Assembly: GCF_002929215.1 (NCBI RefSeq) | Contig: NZ_PJII01000002.1 | Span: 1-64,000 of the forward strand | DNA from: Arthrobacter sp. ZGTC412 | Lineage (GTDB): Bacteria; Actinomycetota; Actinomycetes; Actinomycetales; Micrococcaceae | Length of the DNA: 64,000 nt | Direction of reading: 5' to 3' | In this document: one piece after another, positions 36,718 to 46,393 of the stretch | Position numbering within the stretch: position 1 is the stretch's first letter | Layout: each line of letters starts with the position of its first letter | Notes under the pieces: model-generated | Told to the model about the DNA's origin: nothing | The model's database searches: none | Seen by the model: only the letters and a program-made list of their open reading frames with translations | Translations under genes and position numbers: made by a program

Positions 36718-36755
36718 GACGGCGGGCCACCCCACACGAGGGGAGGCCCGCCGTC
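36718..36755. terminator. Shared hairpin between DUF1844 and a convergent MFS gene
   Basis: A GACGGCGGGCC / GGCCCGCCGTC stem of 11 perfect pairs with a short loop that can pair further lies in a convergent intergenic region. There is no T-tract on either side. It probably stops both transcripts. Confidence 0.6.
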
Positions 36756-36813
36756 GGCCGTAATCCTGGCAGTTGTCCCGCGCCTTCAGGGGGTCGGCAG
36801 GATCCCAAGGGCG

Positions 36814-38112
36814 TCAGGCGGCGGTGCGGCTGCGGCGGCGCTGCTGGAGAACCAGCCCGATAAGGCACAGCGCCACACCTGCAGCGCCCACTGAGACAAA
36901 GCCTCCGGACGGTCCCACCTGGTCAATGAACACTCCCGCCAGCGGCGCCCCGAGCGCAACGCCGGCGGTCAGTGCAGAGCCGTACCAGCCCATCGCCTCG
37001 CCGCGTCTCGCCTCATCCACCAGGTCCGCCACCTTCTCGGAGGCTGCCGAGAGCACAGGCGCGCAGAGGAGCCCCGGCAGGATGGCAACCAAAGCAAGCG
37101 ACCAGGTGTCGTGGGCGAATCCCATGGGGATGGTCAGGGCCGCCATACCAAGGAGCAGGACAATCGGCGAGACGGGCCGGTGCATGGCCCCGTAGATGAG
37201 CCCGCCCACCACGGAGGCCGCGCACCAGAACAGGAAAACGATTCCGATTTCGGCCTGATGACCGCCCGTCTCCAGAGCTGCAACAATGCCGACGTCGGTG
37301 CCGCTGAGGACCATTCCCGCTCCGGCGGCAACAGCGAAGAGTGCGCCCACGGTAGCGGTGAACCAGGTAAAGCTGCCGGCGACCTTGTCCTTCAACCCCG
37401 CGCTGCGGGCATTGTGGGCGGCAGCCGGGGCCAGGTCCGCGGCAGCTTCCTGCAGGTGGGCGGGGGCTGTGGAGACCACGGCGGCCTCGGCCGCACGCTG
37501 CTGGTCCGCCTCGCCGTCGTCCACGGACGCGCTGCTGCGCGTGGGCGGGTTGAACCACATCAGGAACAGGCCGGCCAAGGAAGTGCAGACGCCCACGGTG
37601 GTCAGGCCCGCCACGCTGAAGCCGCTGGTGGCCACGATGGCGCCTGCAGCAGGACCGATCATAAAGACCACTTCGGTGGTGATTGCGTCGAGGGCAAAGG
37701 CGGTGCGGCGCTGTTCGCCGTCGGCCAGCACGCCGAGGGACTGGCGCACCACGCTGAAGATGGGCAACGTAAGCAGTCCGCCCACAAACACCAGGGGCAG
37801 GAGCCACTGGTAGGAGACATGCGGAACGATCGACCAGATGACAGTCTCGGACACCACCGAAGGGATCAATGCCTTGCGCAGGCCCACCGTGTCCACCCGC
37901 CGGCCGCGCCACGGAGCACCCAGGGCGATACCGATGGTCATCACGGCAGCAGCTGCACCGGCAGCGGCATACCCCTGGCCAAGGGTGAGCACAATATGCA
38001 GGGTCAGCAGCACCCCGGCCGCCGAGTGCGGGATGCGGGCGATCATGCCGACCAGAAGCAGCCGCCTGATGGGCTGGACGGCGAGCAACTCCCGGTAGCG
38101 AGCGAAATTCAC
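36814..38112 (-). CDS. MFS transporter
   Basis: A 432-residue membrane protein with about twelve hydrophobic segments in two halves, separated by a polar Ala/Glu-rich linker near residues 195-240. The MFS loop motif appears as GAPWRGRRVDTVGLRKAL, and the C-terminus is rich in arginine. The substrate is unknown. The start is GTG at 38112. It follows the SseB gene by 54 bases in the same direction. Confidence 0.82.
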   Translation of the reverse strand: MNFARYRELLAVQPIRRLLLVGMIARIPHSAAGVLLTLHIVLTLGQGYAAAGAAAAVMTIGIALGAPWRGRRVDTVGLRKALIPSVVSETVIWSIVPHVSYQWLLPLVFVGGLLTLPIFSVVRQSLGVLADGEQRRTAFALDAITTEVVFMIGPAAGAIVATSGFSVAGLTTVGVCTSLAGLFLMWFNPPTRSSASVDDGEADQQRAAEAAVVSTAPAHLQEAAADLAPAAAHNARSAGLKDKVAGSFTWFTATVGALFAVAAGAGMVLSGTDVGIVAALETGGHQAEIGIVFLFWCAASVVGGLIYGAMHRPVSPIVLLLGMAALTIPMGFAHDTWSLALVAILPGLLCAPVLSAASEKVADLVDEARRGEAMGWYGSALTAGVALGAPLAGVFIDQVGPSGGFVSVGAAGVALCLIGLVLQQRRRSRTAA

Positions 38113-38166
38113 GAAAGGATCCTTCGGTCTGCCGCAGCCGGCCGGGGATCCCCCTCCAGGCAGCAG

Positions 38167-39045
38167 CTAGTGGACAGCGCGCCGCAGCTTGATTTCGATG
38201 GAGTCGACCCGCTCACCAAACAATACATTCCGGGACCACTCAGCCTGCAGTCCGGTCACCAGCTGCTGCACCCCTTCGGCGTCCAGGCCGTCCGCCAGGT
38301 ACAGCACCACCTGCAGCTCAGGCCCGGCGCCGCCGCCGGCAAGGACGGATCCGCCGGCGGCGCGGGCAGCCACTCCCCTGCCCGGCAGGAGTTCCATGCT
38401 CCGGACTGCCGTGAAGCCCCTTGCGGCCAAGCGCATCTCGCTTGCCAGCTCGCCGTCAGTATAGGACGGGATCCAGTTGTGCTGCTGGGCCAGGGCCCAC
38501 ATGGCCGGCCGCCGCACCACAAAAGTCACGTCCGCCCCTGGGTCCAGGACCAGGAGTTCGGCGCCCTCTGACACAGCTGAGAGGGCAGCCCGGGCCGCGT
38601 AAACGGCCACCGGCCGCGCCTCAGGATGCCAGGCGGCCAACGCTGCGGCAGAGGTGAAGGCGGGCATGGCGGTCCTGCCATCGGCTGCCTTGAGGGTAAC
38701 GAGGGCCATATCGGCCTGTTTATCGGCCTGCAGGCCGTCCTGCCCCTCAGCTTCTTCGGCAAGCTGGGCAACAATCGGGATAAAAACGCGGGCTGTAGCA
38801 AGGGAGGCAACGACTCCGGCCTCGTCGCCGCGTCCTGCCTTCAGGGCCGTGACGGCGGCCAGGTAGCCGGCGTCGGCCGTGCCGTCGTCGTCCTCGAAGT
38901 TATGGATTTTGGCGTCGTTCCCGGCAAGGCTCCGCCCGGCCCATGGCTGCCCGGCAGAGTCACCGGCACCACCGGCCCCCGCCAGTGCGGCGGCGATGTG
39001 GCCAGGGAGGTGGCGCTGCGGAGGGGTGCCGGGTTCGTTGCTCAT
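38167..39045 (-). CDS. SseB-family protein
   Basis: A 292-residue protein with an SseB N-terminal domain (about 85-200: VFIPIVAQLAEEAE, then MPAFTSAAALAAWHPEARPVAV and ELLVLDPGADVTFVVRRPAMWALAQ). A second region at the C-terminus ends in EIKLRRAV. SseB-like proteins are common next to the his genes in actinobacteria and have no assigned activity. It lies 29 bases after hisA and is probably in the same transcript. Confidence 0.8.
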   Translation of the reverse strand: MSNEPGTPPQRHLPGHIAAALAGAGGAGDSAGQPWAGRSLAGNDAKIHNFEDDDGTADAGYLAAVTALKAGRGDEAGVVASLATARVFIPIVAQLAEEAEGQDGLQADKQADMALVTLKAADGRTAMPAFTSAAALAAWHPEARPVAVYAARAALSAVSEGAELLVLDPGADVTFVVRRPAMWALAQQHNWIPSYTDGELASEMRLAARGFTAVRSMELLPGRGVAARAAGGSVLAGGGAGPELQVVLYLADGLDAEGVQQLVTGLQAEWSRNVLFGERVDSIEIKLRRAVH

Positions 39046-39074
39046 GGTGTTTCGGTACGTAGAGTGCCCGCTGC

Positions 39075-39821
39075 TTAGCGGCGGCCGGCGACGTCGAGGG
39101 CTTCGGGCAGGGTGAACGCGCCGGCGTACAAAGCCTTGCCCACGATGGCGCCTTCAACACCCAGGGGCACCAGGGAACGCAGTACCTTGAGGTCGTCCAG
39201 GCTGGAAATGCCGCCCGACGCCACCACGGGCTTGCCGGTCTTGTCGACCATTTGGCGGAGCAGTTCCACGTTGGGTCCCTGCAGGGTGCCGTCCTTGGTC
39301 ACGTCGGTGACCACATACCGCGCACAGCCTGCCTCTTCGAGCCGGCCCAGGACGTCCCAGAGGTCCCCGCCTTCCTTCGTCCAGCCGCGGCCGGCCAGGG
39401 TGGTTCCGCGGACATCGAGCCCGACGGCGATTTTGTCGCCGAAGCGCTCGATGGCCCGGCGGGTCCATTCAGGGTTCTCAAGCGCTGCCGTACCGAGGTT
39501 CACACGGGCCACGCCCAGTTCCAATGCGGCCTCAAGTGTTTCGTCGTCCCGGAGGCCGCCGGAAAGTTCAACGTTGATATCCAGCCGGCCGACAACTTCC
39601 CGGAGCAACCCGGCGTTGGAGCCACGGCCGAAGGCTGCGTCCAGGTCGACCAGGTGGACCCACTCCGCACCCTGCTGCTGCCAGTTCAGTGCCGCCTCGA
39701 GCGGCGTCCCGTAACTGGTTTCGCTGCCTGCTTCACCCTGGACCAGCCGGACGGCCTGGCCGTTGACGACGTCGACGGCGGGCAGCAGTTCAAGAACCGG
39801 CAGGTCGGTAGCGGAGTTCAT
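39075..39821 (-). CDS. priA: Phosphoribosylformimino-5-aminoimidazole carboxamide ribotide isomerase (HisA/PriA)
   Basis: A 248-residue TIM barrel with [22 protein letters not shown] at the N-terminus and [15 protein letters not shown] near the C-terminus. In actinobacteria this protein (PriA) often also performs the TrpF isomerisation in tryptophan synthesis. The sequence is compatible with that, but the window does not show whether a trpF exists elsewhere. It is the last recognisable his gene here. Confidence 0.93.
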   Translation of the reverse strand: MNSATDLPVLELLPAVDVVNGQAVRLVQGEAGSETSYGTPLEAALNWQQQGAEWVHLVDLDAAFGRGSNAGLLREVVGRLDINVELSGGLRDDETLEAALELGVARVNLGTAALENPEWTRRAIERFGDKIAVGLDVRGTTLAGRGWTKEGGDLWDVLGRLEEAGCARYVVTDVTKDGTLQGPNVELLRQMVDKTGKPVVASGGISSLDDLKVLRSLVPLGVEGAIVGKALYAGAFTLPEALDVAGRR

Positions 39822-39892
39822 GGTGATCCTCAGTGTTAGGGGCAGGGATGTGCGGCGGCTGGCTGGCTGGCAGGCGGCTAGTGGGCGGGCAG

Positions 39893-40051
39893 CTAGTTGG
39901 CTGGCAGCGTGAGCAGATAGGCGGCCAGCAGCGCCATGCCGGCCAGGACGTAGAACGAGACCTGCGTCCAGAGCGGCTTATGCTGCTGCCGGAAGGACAG
40001 GGCGCCGCCGATCAGCAGGCCGGCGAGGCCCATCAGGATAACGGACCACAT
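39893..40051 (-). CDS. Small membrane protein between hisH and hisA (52 aa)
   Basis: The frame begins with ATG at 40051, immediately after the hisH stop (TGAATG), and ends at a TAG at 39893. It encodes two hydrophobic helices ([17 protein letters not shown] and [18 protein letters not shown]) joined by a basic loop ([11 protein letters not shown]). The direct junction suggests translational coupling to hisH. I do not recognise a family. It could be an accessory membrane protein unrelated to histidine synthesis. Confidence 0.65.
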   Translation of the reverse strand: MWSVILMGLAGLLIGGALSFRQQHKPLWTQVSFYVLAGMALLAAYLLTLPAN

Positions 40052-40819
40052 TCAGGCATCGCCACCGGGAGAGGTTTCGCCGGTTTGCTCCGGTTTACCT
40101 TCCACGGATGGTTTGCGGAGGGCATCCACCCAGTTGTGGAGGAGCCGGGCGCCGGCGTCGCCGGATTTCTCCGGGTGGAACTGGGTGGCGCACAGCGGCC
40201 CGTTCTCAACCGCGGCGATAAAAGGGGCGCCGTGCTCGGACCAGGTGACGAGGGGTGCGGCCATCCGCGGCTGGACGACGTCAAAGTTCCAGTCCTGCAC
40301 GCCGTAGGAGTGCACAAAGTAGAACCGCTCGTTTTCGACGCCGGCGAACAGCTTTGACCCTTCGGGAACCTTAACGGTATTCCAGCCCATGTGCGGGACA
40401 ACTTCCGCTGGAAGGAGTTCCACCTTGCCGGGCCATTCGCCCATGCCCTCAGCTTCCGTGCCGTGTTCCACCCCGGCCTCGAAAAGCACCTGAAGGCCAA
40501 CGCAAATGCCCAGGACAGGGCGGCCGCCGGCAACGCGGCGGCCGATGAGGCGGATGCCGTCCACGGCCTTGAGTTCGCGCATGACGGTTTCAAAAGCGCC
40601 GACGCCGGGAACCACCAGGCCGTCGGCGTTCAAAACGTCCTCCGGCTTGGAGCTAAGGATTACCTCTGCACCTGCGCGTTCGAGCGCGCGGACGGCTGAG
40701 CGGACGTTTCCTGAGCCGTAGTCCAGCACGGTTACCGTGGGCTTTCCCTCCGGCGACGGCAGCTTCTGTGAAGCGGACGGATCAATGATGGCGCCGTCCC
40801 GCAGCACTTGGCCGCTCAC
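40052..40819 (-). CDS. hisH: Imidazole glycerol phosphate synthase glutaminase subunit
   Basis: The class I glutamine amidotransferase half of IGP synthase. The nucleophile lies in [14 protein letters not shown], and the His/Glu of the triad in [10 protein letters not shown]. It has about 28 extra residues before [14 protein letters not shown] and a polar C-terminal tail, so it is longer (255) than E. coli HisH (196). The GTG start at 40819 overlaps the hisB stop (GTGA). The partner HisF is not in this window. Confidence 0.94.
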   Translation of the reverse strand: MSGQVLRDGAIIDPSASQKLPSPEGKPTVTVLDYGSGNVRSAVRALERAGAEVILSSKPEDVLNADGLVVPGVGAFETVMRELKAVDGIRLIGRRVAGGRPVLGICVGLQVLFEAGVEHGTEAEGMGEWPGKVELLPAEVVPHMGWNTVKVPEGSKLFAGVENERFYFVHSYGVQDWNFDVVQPRMAAPLVTWSEHGAPFIAAVENGPLCATQFHPEKSGDAGARLLHNWVDALRKPSVEGKPEQTGETSPGGDA

Positions 40820-41448
40820 AGCGCACCCTTGGTGGAGGGAATGCCCTCAACACGCGGATCGGATTCGACGGCGGCGCGGAGGGCCCGTGCGAACGCCTTG
40901 AACTGGGCCTCGACGATGTGGTGCGGGTCCCGGCCGGCGATGACGTTCATGTGGAGGCAGATCCCGGCGTGGAGGGTTATCGCCTCAAAGACGTGGCGGG
41001 TGAGCGAGCCTGTGAAGTGGCCGCCAATCAGGTGGTACTCCTGGCCTGCGGGCTCACCCCCGTGAACCAGGTAAGGGCGGCCCGAAACGTCAACCACTGC
41101 GTGGGCCAGAGCCTCGTCCAAGGGAACGGTGGCTTCGCCGAAGCGGCGGATTCCTGCCTTGTTTCCCAGGGCCGTGCGCAGCACTTCTCCGAACGTGATG
41201 GCAACGTCTTCCACGGTGTGGTGGACATCAATGTGGATGTCCCCGGTGGCTTTCACGGTCAGGTCGATCAGCGAGTGCTTGCAGAGCGCTGTCAGCATGT
41301 GGTCGTAAAAGGGCACCGACGTGTCAATGTCCGAGATGCCGGTGCCGTCCAGGTTGATCTCCACGAGCACGGAGGATTCACTCGTGGCACGCTCCATGCG
41401 TGCGGTCCGGGCCGCGGCCGCATTGGATCCGGTGGAACTCATGGTCAA
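40816..41448 (-). CDS. hisB: Imidazoleglycerol-phosphate dehydratase
   Basis: A 210-residue manganese enzyme. The two metal-binding HHTVED-type motifs are visible, [16 protein letters not shown] and the later [15 protein letters not shown]. This is the single-domain form without the phosphatase part found in enterobacteria. The start at 41448 leaves a 54-base gap to hisC. Confidence 0.97.
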   Translation of the reverse strand: MTMSSTGSNAAAARTARMERATSESSVLVEINLDGTGISDIDTSVPFYDHMLTALCKHSLIDLTVKATGDIHIDVHHTVEDVAITFGEVLRTALGNKAGIRRFGEATVPLDEALAHAVVDVSGRPYLVHGGEPAGQEYHLIGGHFTGSLTRHVFEAITLHAGICLHMNVIAGRDPHHIVEAQFKAFARALRAAVESDPRVEGIPSTKGAL

Positions 41449-41502
41449 GTGTCCTTTGGGAAGAAGGAGTGGTTCAGGGCGTCCAGCGCCGCTGCTTCAA
41501 GT

Positions 41503-42621
41503 CTAGGCCGGAAGCTTGGTCTGGCCGGTAAGGATGCTTTCCAGGGAAGTCAGGAACGTAGTGGTTTCCGTCTCAGTGCCTGCGGTCACCCGAAGATGGC
41601 CCGGGATCCCCACGTCGCGGATCAGGACACCGGCGTCGAGCAGCTCCTGCCAGACCTGATGGGGGTTTTCCAGCCCGCCGAAGAACACAAAGTTGGAATC
41701 GGATGCCGCCGGCTTGAGGCCCATCCGGGTCAGTTCAGCCACAATCCGGTCGCGCTGCTTTTTGATGTCTTCAACATCAGCCAGCAGCGCGTCACGGTGC
41801 TGGAGGGCTGCGAGGGCAGTTGCCTGGGTTATGGCGGACAGGTGGTACGGCAGGCGCACCAACCGCAGTGCGTCGGCAACCTCCGGAGCCGCGGCCATGT
41901 AACCCAGGCGCGCTCCGGCGAGGGCGAAGGCCTTGCTCATGGTGCGCGAGACGATCAGCCGCTCCCGGCCGGGCAGGAGGGTTACGGCGCTTGGCGTTCC
42001 GTCGTGCGCGAATTCGTGGTACGCCTCGTCAACGATGACAATGGTCTGGCTCGCTTGCCCGGCCTCGTAGACAGCTTCCACCACGTCGAGCCCCAGGCCC
42101 GTTCCCGTGGGGTTGTTCGGCGAACAGAGGAAAACGATGCTGGGCTGCAGTTCCTTCACCTGGAGCGCTGCGGATTCCGCGCTGAGACCGTAGCCGTCAG
42201 CGCGTTCCCCCACGATGTATTCGGTGTCCGTACCACTGGCCAGCAACGGGTACATGGAGTACGTGGGAGGAAAGCCCAGCGCCGTGCGGCCGGGGCCACC
42301 GAAAGCCTGGAGAATTTGCTGAAGCACTTCGTTGGACCCGTTGGCCGCCCACACATTCGACTCATCGAGCCCATGCCCCAGGTATTCCGACAGGGCTCTG
42401 CGCAGCTCCGTAAACTCGCGGTCCGGGTACCGGTGGAGACCGGCCGCGGCTTCCGTCACTGCCGCGCTGATGGCGGCCCGTACGTCCGCGGGGACACCAT
42501 GGGTGTTCTCGTTGACGTTGAGGAGGATGGGGACTTCCAGCTGGGGTGCGCCGTAAGGGGTAAGCCCACGGAGGTTGCTGCGGAGGGGTAGCCGGTTGAG
42601 GCGCTCAAGCTGGTCATTCAC
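41503..42621 (-). CDS. hisC: Histidinol-phosphate aminotransferase
   Basis: A class I/II PLP transaminase of 372 residues. The PLP lysine lies in SRTMSKAFALAGARLGY, with NPTGTGLGLD and DEAYHEFA upstream. The GTG start at 42621 (reading NDQLERLNRLPLR) has a weak ribosome site. It opens the hisC-hisB-hisH group; hisD is not seen here. Confidence 0.96.
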   Translation of the reverse strand: MNDQLERLNRLPLRSNLRGLTPYGAPQLEVPILLNVNENTHGVPADVRAAISAAVTEAAAGLHRYPDREFTELRRALSEYLGHGLDESNVWAANGSNEVLQQILQAFGGPGRTALGFPPTYSMYPLLASGTDTEYIVGERADGYGLSAESAALQVKELQPSIVFLCSPNNPTGTGLGLDVVEAVYEAGQASQTIVIVDEAYHEFAHDGTPSAVTLLPGRERLIVSRTMSKAFALAGARLGYMAAAPEVADALRLVRLPYHLSAITQATALAALQHRDALLADVEDIKKQRDRIVAELTRMGLKPAASDSNFVFFGGLENPHQVWQELLDAGVLIRDVGIPGHLRVTAGTETETTTFLTSLESILTGQTKLPA

Positions 42622-42727
42622 CTGAACAGTTTAGTGCCCGCGCCGGGCGCCGGAAAATGTGACGGCCTCCTGTTCGCCCTCAGCGTGCCCCCGCGCTGTG
42701 GGCACCGTTTTGCGCACCGCGGCCTGG

Positions 42728-43132
42728 CTACCGGGTGGGGACGTACAACTGCTGGCCCGGGAGGACCGTACCACCGGTGAGGTTGTTGAGCTGGACGATG
42801 TCAGCCACGACGTCGCGGGCATCCCGCTGCGGGGCAACGCTGCCGGCGATGGCCCACAGGGACTCGCCCGCCTGCACAGTAACGGTAACGGTCGGGGTAA
42901 CGGAGAGGTCCGTCGCCGAATCGGAGGCCCTTGCCGGCGAGTTGAAGAAGCCGGCCAGGGAAAGCAGCAGCGCCGCCAGCAGGACCAGGGGAATGCCGAT
43001 CAGGACGATCTTTCCGCGACGCGTCAGGCGCAGGGGCGGGAGGGGCGTGGGACGCTCCGCCGGCCGCTGGTCCGACCCGGACATGAGGTGGTGCACCGAG
43101 AATGAATCCTGCGAAGCAGATGTAGCTGACAT
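42728..43132 (-). CDS. LysM-domain membrane protein divergent from lexA (probable SOS cell-division inhibitor)
   Basis: A 134-residue protein with a basic cytoplasmic N-terminus, one membrane helix (IVLIGIPLVLLAALLLSLAGF, about 42-62) and a C-terminal LysM domain (VTVQAGESLWAIAG ... IVQLNNLTGGTVLPGQQLYVP). Small LysM proteins beside lexA are DNA-damage division suppressors in other Gram-positives (YneA in Bacillus, Rv2719c in Mycobacterium). A LexA box lies upstream, and AGGAGG is eight bases before the ATG. The role is inferred from position and domains. Confidence 0.8.
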   Translation of the reverse strand: MSATSASQDSFSVHHLMSGSDQRPAERPTPLPPLRLTRRGKIVLIGIPLVLLAALLLSLAGFFNSPARASDSATDLSVTPTVTVTVQAGESLWAIAGSVAPQRDARDVVADIVQLNNLTGGTVLPGQQLYVPTR

Positions 43133-43234
43133 GACTTAGCCCTCCTGGACCGTACTGTGCTGCCCGATGTTCCCCTCCGGATCCGCGGCCCGGGCGACTC
43201 TTGGTCCGAGTCTTCGAATGCCTGCGTTTCAGAG

Positions 43235-43250
43235 TAGAACAGATGTTCGA
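43235..43250. promoter_or_regulatory. LexA box near the LysM gene
   Basis: TAGAACAGATGTTCGA fits TCGAAC-N4-GTTCGA with two mismatches in the first half. It is about 100 bases upstream of the LysM start and so probably controls that gene. Confidence 0.7.
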
Positions 43251-43301
43251 ACTTTGCTCCTACTGTTTTAGCACTTATCAACGAACAATGTCGAGACTCG
43301 C

Positions 43302-43342
43302 TAGAACAAATGTTTGAAAAAGCTCTGTGGCTGGCCTAGCTT
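43302..43342 (+). promoter_or_regulatory. LexA box and promoter of lexA
   Basis: TAGAACAAATGTTTGA (43302-43317) resembles the LexA consensus. It overlaps a TTGAAA -35 box (43314-43319), which is followed after 17 bases by TAGCTT (43337-43342). LexA bound here would shut its own promoter. The 320-base region between LysM and lexA holds no other gene. Confidence 0.72.
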
Positions 43343-43452
43343 GGAAGGAAAGAACAACCACTCTGAAGTTGATCAGCAGGGTCTGACAATTACGGCGTGA
43401 ACTTCAGGTCCGGACCACAGGAGTCCGGGGCAACCGAAAGGCATTGGCGAAT

Positions 43453-44187
43453 ATGGCAGCAGCAGCCGCCGGGGGCAGGGCAACCTCCCAACCGAAGAAG
43501 ACCGCCAAGGGCCTGACGCCGCGGCAGAAGAAGATCCTCGAGACCATCCAGCGCTCGGTCAATGACAACGGGTACCCGCCGTCAATGCGGGAAATTGGTG
43601 ACACCGTTGGCCTGGCGAGCCTGTCCAGCGTCACCCACCAGCTTTCGCAGCTGGAAAAACTTGGCTACCTCCGGCGCGATCCCAAGCGGCCGCGTGCCAT
43701 GGAGGTGTTGATGCCCCTCACCCTGGACGGCGGTTCTCCCAAGCAGGCAGCCGAGCCGGCTCCTCTCCTGCAGGGCGGCGGCGGCACTGTCACTGTGCTT
43801 CCCACCGCCATGGACACTGCCATGGTTCCGCTCGTGGGCCGGATCGCTGCCGGTGGTCCCATTTTGGCGGACCAGGTGGTGGAGGACGTGATGCCGCTCC
43901 CCCGCCAGCTCGTGGGCCAGGGAGAACTGTTTATGCTCAAGGTTGCCGGCGATTCCATGGTGGATGCCGCCATCTGTGACGGCGACTGGGTAGTGGTCCG
44001 CCGCCAGGCAGACGCGGCCAACGGAGATATCGTTGCTGCACTGCTCGACGACGAAGCCACTGTCAAGACCTTCCGCCAGCGCGACGGCCATACCTGGCTG
44101 CTTCCCCAGAACACCCAGTACGAGCCCATCCTTGGCGACCACGCCACCATCATGGGCAAGGTTGTGTCGGTGCTCCGCTCGCTCTAA
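43453..44187 (+). CDS. lexA: LexA repressor
   Basis: The SOS repressor, about 244 residues. The winged-helix DNA-binding domain has [29 protein letters not shown]. The self-cleavage site is the Ala-Gly in GRIAAGGPI, and the catalytic serine and lysine lie in [11 protein letters not shown] and EATVKTFR. I use the ATG at 43453; an in-frame TTG nine bases upstream, nearer to the AAAGG, is an alternative. It is autoregulated through the box overlapping its promoter. Confidence 0.96.
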   Translation: MAAAAAGGRATSQPKKTAKGLTPRQKKILETIQRSVNDNGYPPSMREIGDTVGLASLSSVTHQLSQLEKLGYLRRDPKRPRAMEVLMPLTLDGGSPKQAAEPAPLLQGGGGTVTVLPTAMDTAMVPLVGRIAAGGPILADQVVEDVMPLPRQLVGQGELFMLKVAGDSMVDAAICDGDWVVVRRQADAANGDIVAALLDDEATVKTFRQRDGHTWLLPQNTQYEPILGDHATIMGKVVSVLRSL

Positions 44188-44281
44188 CCGGCCCGCCCGG
44201 CGAGCATGGCGTTAGCATCCAGGCGTTAGCGCCCTGACGTTAGCATCGAGGCGTTTAAGCCCGGCGTTCGCGCCTGGCCTG

Positions 44282-44323
44282 CGCGCTATGGCCTCCGCGC
44301 TATGGCCTGCGCGCTATGGCCTC
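44282..44323. repeat. Tandem 14-base repeat behind lexA
   Basis: Three perfect copies of CGCGCTATGGCCT with a 14-base period (44282, 44296, 44310) lie in the convergent gap between lexA and dinG. Just before them several GGCGTTAGC-like copies (44209-44261) make the whole 44200-44330 stretch repetitive. It holds no gene. Confidence 0.75.
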
Positions 44324-44335
44324 CGGCCGGGGCGC

Positions 44336-46393
44336 TCAAACCGTTTCTTTGGCCAGCCTCTCCAGCGCCGCGATGGCCGTCTTCCTGTCCGTTGTGGACC
44401 AGAACGGCGGCAGGGCACCGCGGAGGAAGCCGGCGTAGCGTTCGGTGGCCAGGCGCGAATCCAGCACTGCCACCACACCTCTGTCCCCGGTTGACCGGAT
44501 CAGCCGTCCCGCGCCCTGCGCGAGCCGGATTGCAGCGTGGGTGGCCGAGACTGACATAAAGCCGTTGCCACCGGACTGTGCCACAGCCCGGGACCGTGCG
44601 GTCATCAGTGGATCATCGGGACGGGGGAAGGGAATCCGGTCGATGACCACCAGGCGGCAGGACCCCCCGGGAACGTCCACGCCCTGCCACAGGGACATGG
44701 TGCCGAACAGGCATGTGTCGGGCTCGTCGGCGAACTGCTTCACCAGGGCCGTCATGGTGGAGTCGCCCTGGCACAGGACGGTCATATCCAGCTTTGGCCG
44801 CAGTGCATCTGCCGCTTCTTCTGCCGCCCGCCGGGACGAAAACAGGCACAGAGAGCCACCGTTGGAAGCCCGGATCAGGGCCTCAAGTTCGGCCAGCGAT
44901 TCGGGGGACGCCCCTCGGCCGGGCTTGGGCAGGTGCCCGGCCACATACAGGATTCCCTGCTTGGGGTAATCAAAGGGGGACCCCACATCAACGCCGGTCC
45001 AGCTGGGGGCGCCTTCGCCCACCAGCCCGAGTCCCCCAGCTGCGGGCTCGAAGGCTGAGCCGATCGCGAGGGTGGCGGAGGTCAGCACCACCGTGTGGCC
45101 TGCGAACAGGCCCTCACGCAGCCGCCCTGCTACGGACAGCGGAGCGATGTTGATCAGAGCGGGCGCTGTCTCGTCGGGCTGGGAGTATCCCTGCTGGGGG
45201 TCAAAGGAGCTGGCGCGGGAAAACCACACCACTTCGCGGTTCTCCCGGGCAGCAAGGAGCCGTTCGCACAGTTCCAGGATGAGCATCAGCCGGGAGCGCG
45301 CGAGTTGCCGGCCGCCGTCGGCAGTGGTGCTGCTGTCCCCCTTGGAGTCAGACAGGGCTGCCCGGCAGGCCTCGCGCAGCTGGTCCACGCAGTCCAACTG
45401 CTCGTCGTTGAGGCCATTGGGGAGCAGCCCGTTGGGAACTCCGGCGAGGGCCACCTCGAGGTTTGCGGCGGCGGCGTTAAGCGCGTCTACCGTGATGGCG
45501 GTGTGCTTGCGGGCACCGGCGGCAGCGGCGTGGACCATTGCCACCGAGAGCTGTCCGGAGACGGCGCCGGTGACCCTGTCCTGGAGTTCGTGGGCCTCGT
45601 CAACCACAACGACGTCGTACTCGGGCAGCACTGCCAGGCCTTCAAAGGCGCTGACTGCGAGCATGGCGTGGTTGGTGACCACAACGTCGGCTTCGGCGGC
45701 GTCCTGCCGTGCGAGCTCGCTGAAGCACTCTGCCGCCATGGGGCACTTCTGGGCGCCCAGGCACTCCATCGACGTGACAGAGACCTGCCGCCAGGCCCGG
45801 TCGGTGACGCCGGGCAGGAGCTCATCGCGGTCGCCGGTGGTGGTCTTCTCCGCCCATTCCCGCAAGCGGACCACTTCCTTGCCCAGCTGGGAGGCAGGAC
45901 CGCCCACTGCCGCAGCGAAGTGCGGGACGCTGGTGTCCTCCCCGAGAGAAAACAGCTGGCCTTCTGCGGGCTCCTCGGAGGGAAACCCGCCTTCGAGTTT
46001 ATGCACGCAGACGTAATTGGACCGCCCTTTGACCAGGGCAACTTTTACCGGCCGGTCAAGCGCCGGGGTGATGGTTTTCAAGAGCCGCGGAATGTCCCTG
46101 CCGACAATCTGCGTTTGCAGGGCAAGCGTTGCGGTGGACACCAGGACAGGCTTGTCGCTCTCCAGGGCGTGGGCTATCAGGGGTATCAGGTACGCCAGGG
46201 ACTTGCCCGTACCCGTCCCGGCCTGGACAAGCAGGTGGTCGCCGGTTTCGATTGCCCGGGCCACCTGCCTGGCCATTTCATGTTGCCCACTGCGGCTTTG
46301 CCCGCCCATGCCGGCAACGGCGCGGTCGAGCAGCTCGATGACGAACTGCTCGCCGGCCGTGCCTGTGGCTTCTTCTGCCACGAGATCAGTCAT
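44336..46393 (-). CDS. dinG: DinG-family ATP-dependent DNA helicase
   Basis: A 685-residue XPD/DinG-type superfamily 2 helicase. Walker A is AGTGTGKSLAYL, the DEAH box VVVDEAHELQD, and the last motif QGAGRLIRSTGDRGVVAVLDSRL. Four cysteines that could hold an iron-sulfur cluster occur between them (CVHK, CLGAQKC, ECFSE). The ATG at 46393 overlaps the hflX stop by eight bases, so the two are coupled. It is convergent with lexA, and no LexA box is seen at its own start. Confidence 0.88.
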   Translation of the reverse strand: MTDLVAEEATGTAGEQFVIELLDRAVAGMGGQSRSGQHEMARQVARAIETGDHLLVQAGTGTGKSLAYLIPLIAHALESDKPVLVSTATLALQTQIVGRDIPRLLKTITPALDRPVKVALVKGRSNYVCVHKLEGGFPSEEPAEGQLFSLGEDTSVPHFAAAVGGPASQLGKEVVRLREWAEKTTTGDRDELLPGVTDRAWRQVSVTSMECLGAQKCPMAAECFSELARQDAAEADVVVTNHAMLAVSAFEGLAVLPEYDVVVVDEAHELQDRVTGAVSGQLSVAMVHAAAAGARKHTAITVDALNAAAANLEVALAGVPNGLLPNGLNDEQLDCVDQLREACRAALSDSKGDSSTTADGGRQLARSRLMLILELCERLLAARENREVVWFSRASSFDPQQGYSQPDETAPALINIAPLSVAGRLREGLFAGHTVVLTSATLAIGSAFEPAAGGLGLVGEGAPSWTGVDVGSPFDYPKQGILYVAGHLPKPGRGASPESLAELEALIRASNGGSLCLFSSRRAAEEAADALRPKLDMTVLCQGDSTMTALVKQFADEPDTCLFGTMSLWQGVDVPGGSCRLVVIDRIPFPRPDDPLMTARSRAVAQSGGNGFMSVSATHAAIRLAQGAGRLIRSTGDRGVVAVLDSRLATERYAGFLRGALPPFWSTTDRKTAIAALERLAKETV

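Noticed and set aside
43282-43296. Third LexA box between LysM and lexA
   Set aside because: CGAACAATGTCGAG has only one good half-site and the wrong internal spacing, so I do not count it as a site.
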